Origin: Mogibacterium sp.
GTDB taxonomy: Bacteria > Bacillota > Clostridia > Peptostreptococcales > Anaerovoracaceae
DNA length: 64,000 nt
Assembly: GCA_017512365.1 (NCBI GenBank)
Contig: JAFWGQ010000059.1
Location: 24,029 to 88,028 of the forward strand
Reading direction: 5' to 3'
Part shown: in pieces, positions 1 to 14,352 of the stretch
Numbering within the stretch: position 1 is the first letter of the stretch
How the letters are laid out: each line of letters starts with the position of its first letter
The notes under the pieces: model-generated
Databases searched by the model: none
Seen by the model: the letters and a program-made list of their open reading frames with translations, nothing else
Told to the model about the DNA's origin: nothing
Program-made: the position numbers and the translations under genes

Positions 1-1
1 A

Positions 2-2196
2 TGGTTTGAAAATCAGATCGAAGATCGACGCGAGGCCGACCAGCTGCTTCTGGAGGATTCGTTCGTAAAGGCAGCCGGGGTCGTACTCGGATCAAGAGAC
101 GCCGAACGCATAAGTGACGCAAATATCGTCACAAAGAATGCGATCGACGAAGTTTTTAAATACTATCATTACCGGCCGGTGGAGGTGCCTGAATCCATAC
201 AGGCTCCGGGTGAACAGCTCGATTACTGTCTGCGCCGCTACGGTATGATGCGCCGTGAGGTGGAGCTCAAGGAGGGCTGGTATAAAAATGCCTATGGGCC
301 TATGCTTGCTGTCAGGGACAAGGACAATATGACTGTAGCTCTGCTGCCCGGAAAGATACGCGGATACTACTATAACGACCCTGCCAGCGGCAGACAGGTA
401 AGGATCGACAGCAAGACAGCGGCAAACTTCAGAAAGGATGCCACATGCTTCTACAAGCCTCTTCCGCAGAAGAAGCTCGGGATACCGGATCTGCTGCTGT
501 ACATGAACAGCTGCTTCAGCGCGGGCGATACGATCCTGCGCATAGTAGCCATGTTAGCGGTGACTCTCATCGGACTCATGATGCCGAGACTCACCAAGGC
601 TCTCACGGGGCCTGTCATGGCGAGCGGAAGTGTGAAAGCGCTGATCGGCATAGCGGTATGCATGGCCTGTGTCCAGGTGTCTACGCAGCTGATCACTTCT
701 GTCAGCGGCATGCTCGCCAAGCGCATAGAGATCAAGACTTCTCTCGGAGTGCAGTCATCCATGATGATGCGCATCATGTCCCTGCCTCCGGAGTTCTTCA
801 GGAGGTACAGTCCGGGCGAACTCAAGAGCAGGGCCATGTCTGTCAATCAGCTGTGCGCGCTGATGCTGGGCATGGTCATGACAACGAGCCTTTCGTCGGT
901 GATGTCACTGGTATACATACTGCAGATCATGCACTTCGCAAGGATCCTTGTGATACCTTCGCTCGTGATAATACTCATCACGGTCGCGTTCTCTACTCTT
1001 TCAACTATCGTGCAGGTAAAACTGTTCAGGAAGAGCATGGACATCTCGGCCAAGGAATCCGGCATGTCGTATTCCATGATATCCGGAGTCCAGAAGATAA
1101 AGCTCGCGGGAGCCGAAAAGAGGATGTTCGCGAGGTGGCTCGATCTCTACTCCGAAGAAGCGGCTCTCGCGTACGATCCGCCGCTGTTCATAAAGATCAA
1201 CGGAGTCATCTCGACAGCGATCAGCCTGCTGTCGACCATAGTCATGTATTTCCTGGCGGTGGAAAGCGGGACATCGCAGTCATCATACTTCGCATTCATG
1301 TCTGCCTACGGCATGGTGATGGGCGCGTTCACCGCCATGTCCGACATCGCGCTGTCGGCCGCCCAGATCAAGCCTATGCTCGAGATGGCCGAACCTTTCC
1401 TGACCACAGTGCCTGAGACCTCGGGCGACAGGGAGATAGTGACGGATATAAGCGGCAATGTCGAACTCGACCATGTGTCGTTCCGCTATACAGATGACAC
1501 GCCGTACATCCTGAACGATATGTCGATCAGGATAAAGCCGGGAGAGTATGTCGCAATCGTCGGCAAGACCGGATGCGGCAAGTCCACCCTGATGAGACTG
1601 CTGCTCGGATTCGAAAAGCCTGACAAGGGAGCCGTGCTTTATGACGGAAAGGATCTGGAAAGCCTCGATCTTCCGTCGCTGCGCAGGAAGGTAGGCACCG
1701 TCATGCAGAACGGCGGCCTCTTCCAGGGCGACATATATTCGAACATAGTCATAACAGCGCCTGAGCTGACGCTCGACGACGCCTGGAAGGCGGCTGAGAT
1801 CGCCGGTATCGCGGATGATATACGCGATATGCCTATGGGCATGTTCACGGTCATTTCCGAGGGGTCGGGAGGCATCTCCGGCGGACAGAAACAGCGCATC
1901 ATGATAGCGCGCGCCGTCGCTCCGGGACCTAAGCTGCTGATGTTCGACGAGGCTACATCGGCTCTCGACAACAAGACGCAGAAGCAGGTGTCCGAGGCGC
2001 TCGACGCGATGGGGTGCACCCGCATAGTGATAGCACACAGGCTCAGCACCATAAAGCACTGCGACCGCATACTCGTGCTCGACGGAGGACACATAGTCGA
2101 GGACGGGACATATGATGAACTCATAGAAAAGAAGGGTTTCTTCGCAGAACTCGTTGAGCGCCAGCGCATCGATTCGGGAGAAGAAGGAGGTGCGTC

Positions 2197-2200
<4 letters not shown>
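2..2200 (+). CDS. NHLM-type bacteriocin ABC exporter, ATP-binding/permease subunit (5' partial)
   Basis: The reading frame is open from the window edge, so the gene starts upstream; the GTG at 179 is only an internal codon. From 179 the visible part has a hydrophobic transmembrane domain (about residues 120-400) followed by an ABC ATPase. The Walker A motif GKTGCGKST begins near residue 462, the signature ISGGQKQR is followed by the Walker B segment LLMFDEATSALD, and the switch histidine lies in IAHRLSTI. There is no C39 peptidase visible in the part seen. The layout (long soluble N-terminal part, then permease, then ATPase) fits the peptidase-less second ABC subunit of NHLM bacteriocin export systems (NHLM_micro_ABC2 type), which exports peptides with a leader. 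The assignment to ABC exporters is firm; the NHLM subclass is from remembered family appearance. The stop overlaps the proposed start of the next gene. Confidence 0.8.
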
Positions 2201-7891
<5,691 letters not shown>

Positions 7892-7953
7892 ATAGTGCTA
7901 CAATAACCCAGTACAAACAACAGAAACAAATATATAAATCAACGGAGGAAATC

Positions 7954-8856
7954 ATGCTTAGGAATTTCAAAGAAATGGCCGATCTCGTAAAGGCCGGTCC
8001 GGAAAAAAAGAGACTCGTTCTCTGCTGCGCTCACGACGAGCACTCACTCGATGCCGTATACGAGGCATACAGGGAGGGGCTGATCGTGCCTGTATTCGTC
8101 GGCAAAGAGGACGAGATAAAAAAGATCTGCGCGGAACACAGCTTCGACTTCGGCGATGTGAAGATCTATAACGAAGATGATGACGTCGAGGCTGCAAAGA
8201 CAGCTGTCCGTCTCATACGCGAGGGCGAGGGAGACTTCCTGATGAAGGGCAGGATGCAGACATCCGATCTTCTGAGACAGGTGGTAAACAAGGAGACAGG
8301 TCTCCAGTGCGGAAAGATCATGTCGCACGTGGGGCTCTTCCAGGTGCCGAACTACCACAAGGTGGTCGTGCTGACGGACGGCGGGATGCTTCTCGCGCCT
8401 GATCTGGAGCAGAAGGTCAAGATCATCAGCAACGCCGTCGAGGTGCTGCACTCGCTCGGATACGACGATCCTAAGGTAGCCGTCATGTGCGGCGCGGAAG
8501 TGCTGAACAAGAAGGCCATCGAGTCGGTCGACGCAGCTGAACTCAAGGAGATGAACAGGAGAGGCGAGATCACAGGCTGCACAGTCGAGGGACCTATCTC
8601 GTACGACATCGCTCTCAGCAAGGAGATAGCTGAATTCAAGAAATTCGACAGCCCGGTCGCGGGCGAGGCCGATGTGATGGTCATGCCTTCCATGGCGGCG
8701 GGCAACATGGTCGGAAAGTCATGGACCGTCAGCGGAGGCGGCATGATGGCCGGCATCATCGTCGGAGCAAAAGCCCCGATCGTCCTCGTTTCGAGAGGAT
8801 CGAGCGCAGAAGAGAAGTTCTATTCGATCGCGCTTGCTGCGGCGGCATCGAAATAG
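7954..8856 (+). CDS. ptb: Phosphate butyryltransferase
   Basis: 300 residues of the PTA/PTB phosphotransacylase family. It interconverts butyryl-CoA and butyryl phosphate, the first step of butyrate formation through butyrate kinase. Start ATG at 7954 with ACGGAGG just upstream. Recognisable segments are FLMKGRMQTSDLLRQVVN, the phosphate/CoA-binding region DGGMLLAPDLEQK, and the C-terminal MPSMAAGNMVGK with SRGSSAEEKFYSIALA. A butyrate kinase gene, normally the next gene, is absent here; a sugar gene follows 18 bases later. The short upstream gap (7892-7953) holds a TGCTACAAT extended -10-like box at about 7895-7903, so it may have its own promoter. Confidence 0.88.
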   Translation: MLRNFKEMADLVKAGPEKKRLVLCCAHDEHSLDAVYEAYREGLIVPVFVGKEDEIKKICAEHSFDFGDVKIYNEDDDVEAAKTAVRLIREGEGDFLMKGRMQTSDLLRQVVNKETGLQCGKIMSHVGLFQVPNYHKVVVLTDGGMLLAPDLEQKVKIISNAVEVLHSLGYDDPKVAVMCGAEVLNKKAIESVDAAELKEMNRRGEITGCTVEGPISYDIALSKEIAEFKKFDSPVAGEADVMVMPSMAAGNMVGKSWTVSGGGMMAGIIVGAKAPIVLVSRGSSAEEKFYSIALAAAASK

Positions 8857-8874
8857 AAACAGAGTAAAAAACTG

Positions 8875-11541
8875 ATGGACAAAAAATGGAATGTATACCC
8901 AAGGCCTCAGCTGGTCAGAGATGACTGGCTGAGCCTTGATGGTGAATGGGATCTCAGGATACATAAAGGGGCCGAGGGCATGGCGCCGGCAAAGGCCGAT
9001 AAGATCACTGTGCCGTACTGCCCTGAGAGCAGACTGAGCGGCATAGAAAAGAGGATCGCAGCGGATGAGGTCATGGTCTATGAGCGCTCTTTTGTGCTGC
9101 CTGACAAATGGCTCAAAAAGCACATCATCCTGCATTTCGGAGCAGTCGACCAGACCGCGAAGGTATTCGTCAACGACGAGCCTGCCGCTGAACACGAGGG
9201 AGGCTATCTTCCGTTTGAAGCCGACATAACGGATCTTGTAAAGAAAGGCATGAACAGGCTGAGGGTCGAAGCGGCCGACAGGCTGGATCACAGGTACCCG
9301 TGGGGCAAGCAGAAGAACGACAACGGCGGGATGTGGTATACGCCTGTATCCGGCATCTGGCAGAGCGTGTGGCTCGAGCCTGTAAGCGAAAAACACGTCA
9401 CATCGCTCAAGATAGATTCCGGCGCGGACTGGGTAGAGATAAGGGCTTACGGCATCGAAGCCGGGACCATCGAGCTGCTCGGAGAAAAGCACGATCTGAT
9501 AAAAGAGACCGCTACCGAGGACATCTGTGCCGGCATACGCATCGACATACATCATCCGCATCTGTGGTCGCCTGAAGATCCTTTCCTCTACGATTTCGTC
9601 ATAGAAGGAGAGGGCGGCGACAGGATAGAGTCGTACTTCGCTCTGAGGACTCTCTCCATAGAAGAGGAAAACGGGGTAAAGAGGCTCTGTCTGAACGGAA
9701 AGCCTTACTTTTTCAACGGAGTTCTGGATCAGGGATACTGGCAGGACGGCATATATACTCCGCCGGAGCCTGAGTCTTTCGCAGAGGACATACTGGCCAT
9801 GAAGTCCCGTGGCTTCAACACCCTCAGAAAACACATCAAGATCGAACCGGAGCTGTTCTACTGCGAGTGCGACAGGCTCGGCATGATAGTGTTCCAGGAC
9901 ATGGTCAACAATTCGGAATACTCGTTCATAAGAGATACGATACTGCCGACTGTGGGTCTGAAGCGCCTCAATGACAGGAATCTGCATCCCGATCCGGAAA
10001 GCAGAAGGCTGTTCATGGAACACATGGAGGGTACAGTCAGACATCTGTACAACCATCCTTCAATATGCTACTGGACCATATTCAACGAGGGCTGGGGACA
10101 GTTCGAGTCGGACTCGGCTTACGACAGGCTGAAGGCGCTAGATCCGGTCAGGTTCATCGACAGCACATCGGGATGGTTCCACGGCAGCAGGAGCGATGTG
10201 GACAGCTGCCACGTGTACTTCAAAGCCATAGATGTAAGGCCCGGAGACAGACCTCTCGTGCTCAGCGAGTTCGGAGGGTATTCGTGCAGGATACCCGGCC
10301 ATGTATACAGCGAAAAGAACTACGGTTACCGGAAGTGCGTCGACGAATCAGCTCTGATGAACGATCTTATGGAGCTGTATACGAAGGAAGTCGAGCCGCT
10401 AATGGAAAAAGGGCTTTCAGCTGCCATTTACACTCAGCTGTCCGATGTCGAGGAGGAGACCAACGGCATCCTTACTTACGACAGGGAATACGCGAAATTC
10501 GATTCATATACGGGAACGGGCCGGATAGAGATAATCGGGAACCACACCGACCATCAGGGCGGAAGGGTGATCTGCGCCCCGACGGATCATAAGATAAGAG
10601 CATATGTCGCGAACAATCACAAAAATGTGATAAAGGTCGCATCGGAGGGTTTTGCCCCGTTTGAAGTGAGCCTCAGCGACAGGAACACATTCGAGAAGGG
10701 CACATCGGAGGCGCTGCTGACCGGCCTGCTGGACTGCTTTGCTGCTCAGTTCGGAGAATTCGAAACAGAGGGCAGGGGGATCGATGTGTACATGAAGAGC
10801 GAGGTCGGAGTCGGAAGCGGCCTGAGCTCATCGGCTGCATTTGAGATACTGCTCGCAAGGATAATAAACGAAAAATATTTCGACGGCAGAGCGGATGCAG
10901 TAGAGCTCGCAAAGATAGCACAGGCTGCGGAGCGCGATTATTACGGCAAGCCGTGCGGGATGCTCGATCAGCTTGCCATAAGCCTGGGAAGACCGGCTAT
11001 GCTGGACTTCGGAAGTCCTGATCCGGAAATAGAGCTTCTGGATCTAGACCTTTCGTCCGCCGGCTATGAACTCATCGTGGTGCCTACCGATTCGAGCCAT
11101 GATGATCTCGATGACGAATACGCTTCCGTACCGGACGACATGTTCGCGGTCGCTCATGCCATGGGCATCGGAAAGCTCGGGGAGTACAACGAAGAGCAGT
11201 TCAAAAGAAAGCTCCCGATGCTGCAGGAGATGGTCGAAAACGGCGAGCTCACAGAACTGCAGCTCAACAGGGCAAAGCACTTCTACGATGAGAACGAGAG
11301 AGTGCTGGCCGCCGCGGAAGCCCTCAAGGCCGGCAATATAAACAGATTCATCCAGTGCATCAACGCCTCGGGCCTGAGCTCGGAAAATCTTCTCGAGAAC
11401 GTGGTCCCGCCGGGAGTCGATGAGAACGGGCTCTCAAGAGCTCTCGCCGAATACAGGACAAAGCCCGATACGGCGGCGGTAAGGCTTATCGGGGGAGGCT
11501 TCGGAGGTTCGATCCTGGTCATCCGCCGGATAGTTAAATAA
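8875..11541 (+). CDS. GH2 beta-glycosidase fused in frame to galactokinase
   Basis: 888 residues in one uninterrupted frame. Residues 1 to about 542 are a short-type GH2 beta-galactosidase-like enzyme, with acid/base WTIFNEGWG (Glu405) and nucleophile LVLSEFGGYS (Glu465). It ends at the usual GH2 closing segment NGILTYDRE. From about residue 548 it continues as a GHMP-family galactokinase: TGRIEIIGNHTDHQGG (Arg550, sugar binding), GVGSGLSSSAA (about 643-653, ATP binding), CGMLDQLAISLG (catalytic Asp698) and RLIGGGFGGS near the end. Only the first roughly 40-50 residues of a standalone galactokinase are missing. A bifunctional enzyme releasing galactose and phosphorylating it is plausible; a chance deletion fusing two neighbouring genes is the alternative. 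No internal start with a ribosome site is visible at the junction. No galT or galE is nearby. Confidence 0.88.
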   Translation: MDKKWNVYPRPQLVRDDWLSLDGEWDLRIHKGAEGMAPAKADKITVPYCPESRLSGIEKRIAADEVMVYERSFVLPDKWLKKHIILHFGAVDQTAKVFVNDEPAAEHEGGYLPFEADITDLVKKGMNRLRVEAADRLDHRYPWGKQKNDNGGMWYTPVSGIWQSVWLEPVSEKHVTSLKIDSGADWVEIRAYGIEAGTIELLGEKHDLIKETATEDICAGIRIDIHHPHLWSPEDPFLYDFVIEGEGGDRIESYFALRTLSIEEENGVKRLCLNGKPYFFNGVLDQGYWQDGIYTPPEPESFAEDILAMKSRGFNTLRKHIKIEPELFYCECDRLGMIVFQDMVNNSEYSFIRDTILPTVGLKRLNDRNLHPDPESRRLFMEHMEGTVRHLYNHPSICYWTIFNEGWGQFESDSAYDRLKALDPVRFIDSTSGWFHGSRSDVDSCHVYFKAIDVRPGDRPLVLSEFGGYSCRIPGHVYSEKNYGYRKCVDESALMNDLMELYTKEVEPLMEKGLSAAIYTQLSDVEEETNGILTYDREYAKFDSYTGTGRIEIIGNHTDHQGGRVICAPTDHKIRAYVANNHKNVIKVASEGFAPFEVSLSDRNTFEKGTSEALLTGLLDCFAAQFGEFETEGRGIDVYMKSEVGVGSGLSSSAAFEILLARIINEKYFDGRADAVELAKIAQAAERDYYGKPCGMLDQLAISLGRPAMLDFGSPDPEIELLDLDLSSAGYELIVVPTDSSHDDLDDEYASVPDDMFAVAHAMGIGKLGEYNEEQFKRKLPMLQEMVENGELTELQLNRAKHFYDENERVLAAAEALKAGNINRFIQCINASGLSSENLLENVVPPGVDENGLSRALAEYRTKPDTAAVRLIGGGFGGSILVIRRIVK

Positions 11542-11544
11542 TTT

Positions 11545-11602
11545 ACACCCGATTGCCGCTTTCAAGGCAGTTTACGAGGCGAAAACGGAATCGGGTGTAT
11601 TT
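11545..11602. repeat. Inverted repeat with TTACACCC motif
   Basis: ACACCCGATT at about 11545 is repeated in inverted form as AATCGGGTGT at about 11591-11600, with further CCG/CGG pairing inside and a loop of about 28 bases. The same TTACACCC word recurs at about 11627 and inside the terminator at 11704-11714. No T-run follows, so this is not an obvious terminator. Confidence 0.45.
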
Positions 11603-11670
11603 CATTTGCTTTCGGGTCAATTATTACACCCGGCAGGCAATAACGGCAGCAAAAACGATGCTGAAACAAG

Positions 11671-11720
11671 AAAAAGGGTGTAATTTCAGAGGAAGTCCTC
11701 TGCAAATTACACCCTTTTTT
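11671..11720. terminator. Long hairpin terminator between galactokinase fusion and serA (probably bidirectional)
   Basis: The outer stem AAAAAGGGTGTAATTT (11671-11686) pairs with AAATTACACCCTTTTT (11704-11719); the inner stem CAGAGG pairs with CCTCTG. T-runs appear on both strands, fitting termination of the convergent genes on each side. Confidence 0.85.
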
Positions 11721-11768
11721 CTGTTATAGGTTTTAGTCAGACCCGGATACTTCGGCCGCGGCTTGCAG

Positions 11769-11838
11769 TATCCTGCAGTACTCTTCATCTGATGACGCAG
11801 CCGGAATATCCTACAGTACTCTGCATCTGATGACGCAG
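11769..11838. repeat. 32-bp tandem-type duplication of the serA 3' end
   Basis: 11769-11800 and 11807-11838 are near identical over 32 bases (two mismatches). The second copy encodes the end of serA including its stop codon; the first lies just beyond the stop. This points to a recent duplication of the gene tail. Confidence 0.8.
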
Positions 11839-12947
11839 TCGCAGCTGAACGGCGCGGTTCCCTTTTCGACGTCAGCGATGAAGTAGCCGTAGTCGTTCGC
11901 TCTGTTCTTGGCGCCCGCGAAGCCCTTGAGAGCGCTGCCGTAGTGCTCTTTCATCTTTGCCTCGACCTCTTCGGCCGTCTTGTCGCACTTGACGAGGAAG
12001 CAGTGTCTCTCGTCTCCGAGATTCTCGAGAGTGACTCTAGGGAAGTTGACGGAATTCACGATGTTTCCGAAATCGAGGTAGTCCATCAGCTGATCCGTAG
12101 CCATGATGGCGCAGTTCTCTTCAGCTTCCGCGGTCGATGCACCCAGATGCGGAGTGGCAACGATGCCCTTCTTGCCTATGTATTCAGGCTCGAGAAGGTC
12201 TGTCATGTACTTTCTCATCTTTCCGGATTCGAGAGCCTCGATAACGTCGTCCACGACGATGAGGTCAGGTCTGGCATAATTCATGAAGATAACGCCGTCC
12301 TTCATCTTTGCGATGAGGTCCTTGTTGACCATGCCCTTTGTCGTCGGCAGGGAAGGAACGTGAATAGTGATGAAGTCGCACTCAGGAACCATCTCTTCGA
12401 CGCTGTCCTTGAGATCGACTTTAGCTGTCAGGCAAGGATGCGGTGTGAACGCTTCGTATCCGACAACGTTCATGCCGAGAGCCTCAGCCGCGTTCGCGAT
12501 CTTTGCTCCGATGGCTCCGAGACCGATGACTCCGAGAGTCTTGCCGGCGATCTCTGTTCCGGCGAACTGCTTTTTGCCCTTTTCAACGTCTGCAGCCACA
12601 TCGCCGCTGAGAGTCTGTCCCCACGCGATGCCTTCGTACATGTTGCGGGCGCCCATGATCATGCCTGCAACAGCGAGCTCCTTGACGGCGTTCGAGTTGG
12701 CGCCCGGAGCGTTGAATACTACGATGCCTTTTTCAGAGCACTTGTCGAGCGGAATGTTGTTGACGCCCGCACCGGCTCTTCCGATAGCCAGAAGGTTGTC
12801 CGAGAAGTCCATGTCATGCATCTTGAAAGATCTTACGATGATGCCGTTGGCCTTATCGACGTCCTCTGTGAGCTCATACTTGTCAGTGAGTCTGCAGAGT
12901 CCCTTCTGGGAGATGTTGTTGAGCGTACCGATGAAATACTTATCCAT
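11811..12947 (-). CDS. serA: D-3-phosphoglycerate dehydrogenase
   Basis: 378 residues, the short form usual in Clostridia. It oxidises 3-phosphoglycerate with NAD as the first step of serine synthesis in the cytoplasm. The start ATG at 12947 follows ACGGAGG. The NAD-binding motif is in GVIGLGAIGAKIANAAEALG and the catalytic histidine region is IVATPHLGAST. The C-terminal about 75 residues resemble a degenerate ACT-type regulatory segment. It is divergent from serC, so both serine genes are fed by one intergenic region. The last codons are part of a 32-bp duplication with the sequence just beyond the stop. Confidence 0.95.
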   Translation of the reverse strand: MDKYFIGTLNNISQKGLCRLTDKYELTEDVDKANGIIVRSFKMHDMDFSDNLLAIGRAGAGVNNIPLDKCSEKGIVVFNAPGANSNAVKELAVAGMIMGARNMYEGIAWGQTLSGDVAADVEKGKKQFAGTEIAGKTLGVIGLGAIGAKIANAAEALGMNVVGYEAFTPHPCLTAKVDLKDSVEEMVPECDFITIHVPSLPTTKGMVNKDLIAKMKDGVIFMNYARPDLIVVDDVIEALESGKMRKYMTDLLEPEYIGKKGIVATPHLGASTAEAEENCAIMATDQLMDYLDFGNIVNSVNFPRVTLENLGDERHCFLVKCDKTAEEVEAKMKEHYGSALKGFAGAKNRANDYGYFIADVEKGTAPFSCDCVIRCRVL

Positions 12948-13034
12948 TTCGTCCTCCGTGTAAAGTAAAAAGATAAGAAAAATTAATTGTCTTTATTTCA
13001 CGACGCGGGATATTACGCGACGCTTCACGAGTAC

Positions 13035-13063
13035 ATTCTACATCAAAGGGAAGGGGCTTTCAA
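13035..13063 (-). promoter_or_regulatory. serA promoter
   Basis: Minus strand: -35 TTGAAA (13063-13058), a 17-base spacer, -10 TAGAAT (13040-13035). It lies about 90 bases upstream of the serA start. Confidence 0.7.
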
Positions 13064-13130
13064 CAGCGCCGGCGACTGTTGCAGCTGCAAAAAAGAGTCA
13101 GGAATCAGGCATTCTTTTGACTCGCTCTGA

Positions 13131-13159
13131 TTGATTAAAGCATGGTGTTGAAGTATACT
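13131..13159 (+). promoter_or_regulatory. serC promoter
   Basis: -35 TTGATT (13131-13136), a 17-base spacer, -10 TATACT (13154-13159), about 76 bases upstream of the serC start. Confidence 0.7.
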
Positions 13160-13235
13160 ATAAAGGCTGGGACAAGGTCCCGAAAAAACCATTTTTCAAA
13201 ATTATTAAAGCATAATTATGCGGAGGTACAGACCA

Positions 13236-14330
13236 ATGGCTGATGAATATCGCGTATATAATTTCTCTGCAGGCCCATCGGTGCTTCCTGAGCCTGTGCT
13301 CAGAAAGTGCGCAGCTGAGATGCTCAACTACGAGGGAACAGGCGAGTCCGTAATGGAGATGAGCCACAGATCTGCTGAGTATCAGAAGATCATCGACGAT
13401 GCAGAGGCTAATCTGCGCAAGCTGATGAACATTCCTGACGACTACTATGTGCTCTTCCTTCAGGGCGGCGGCACACTGCAGTTCTCGATGGTCCCTATCA
13501 ACCTGATGACGGGAAGCCACAAGGCTGACTACATCGTCGCAGGCCAGTGGGGCAAGAAGGCCTGGGAAGAAGCCAGGAAATTCGGAGACGCGCGCTGCGT
13601 AGCTTCGTCCGAGGAGTCCGTATATACATATATTCCTAAGGTAACAAAGGAAGACATCAGAGATGACGTAGATTATGTATATATCTGCTACAACAACACA
13701 GTATTCGGAACTCACTACAACGAGATCCCTGATTTCGGCGACCACCTGCTCGTGGCCGACATGTCGTCCTGCATCCTCTCCGAGGAGATCGACGTCACGA
13801 AGTTCGGCCTCATCTATGCAGGCGCCCAGAAGAACGTCGCTCCTGCAGGCGTGACCATCGTCATCGTCAGAAAGGACCTCGTAGGACATGCTCCGGAAGG
13901 CACACCGATCTATCTCGACTATAAGACGCATGCCGAGAAGGGTTCGATGTACAACACTCCTCCATGCTACGCCATCTATGTCGCAGGCGAAGTATTCAAG
14001 TACCTGCTTGAAAACGGCGGCGTAAAGGCGATGCACGAGAAGGACGTCCGCAAGGCTCAGAAGCTCTATGATTATCTTGACTCTTCAAAGCTCTTCAAGC
14101 CGACGGTAGCCAAGGAAGACAGATCCCTCATGAACATCACCTTCGTTACAGGCGATGCTGAACTCGACAAGAAGTTCATCGCAGGCGCGAAGGAGAGAGG
14201 CATGATCAACCTCAAGGGCCACAGAAATGCCGGCGGCATGAGAGCTTCGGTATACAACGCGTTCCCTGAGGAAGGCGTGGATGCTCTGATCGCTTACATG
14301 AAGGAATTCGAAGCAGAGAACGCGAAGTAA
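13236..14330 (+). CDS. serC: Phosphoserine aminotransferase
   Basis: 364 residues from the ATG at 13236. CGGAGG at 13221-13226 sits nine bases before it; the in-frame ATG at 13218 lacks a site and is rejected. It is a class V PLP aminotransferase converting 3-phosphohydroxypyruvate and glutamate to phosphoserine. Diagnostic segments are NFSAGPSVLPEPVL at the start, FLQGGGTLQFSMVPINL, the PLP-lysine segment LIYAGAQKNVAPAGVTIVI, and RNAGGMRASVYNAFP near the end. It is divergent from serA; together they supply two of the three serine-pathway steps. No serB is nearby. Confidence 0.96.
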   Translation: MADEYRVYNFSAGPSVLPEPVLRKCAAEMLNYEGTGESVMEMSHRSAEYQKIIDDAEANLRKLMNIPDDYYVLFLQGGGTLQFSMVPINLMTGSHKADYIVAGQWGKKAWEEARKFGDARCVASSEESVYTYIPKVTKEDIRDDVDYVYICYNNTVFGTHYNEIPDFGDHLLVADMSSCILSEEIDVTKFGLIYAGAQKNVAPAGVTIVIVRKDLVGHAPEGTPIYLDYKTHAEKGSMYNTPPCYAIYVAGEVFKYLLENGGVKAMHEKDVRKAQKLYDYLDSSKLFKPTVAKEDRSLMNITFVTGDAELDKKFIAGAKERGMINLKGHRNAGGMRASVYNAFPEEGVDALIAYMKEFEAENAK

Positions 14331-14352
14331 AAAACTTAGCGGAGAAATTCAG

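Noticed and set aside
12948-13130. Possible T-box or serine-responsive riboswitch before serA
   Set aside because: The leader is short (under 100 bases) and no T-box or specifier-loop structure could be recognised.
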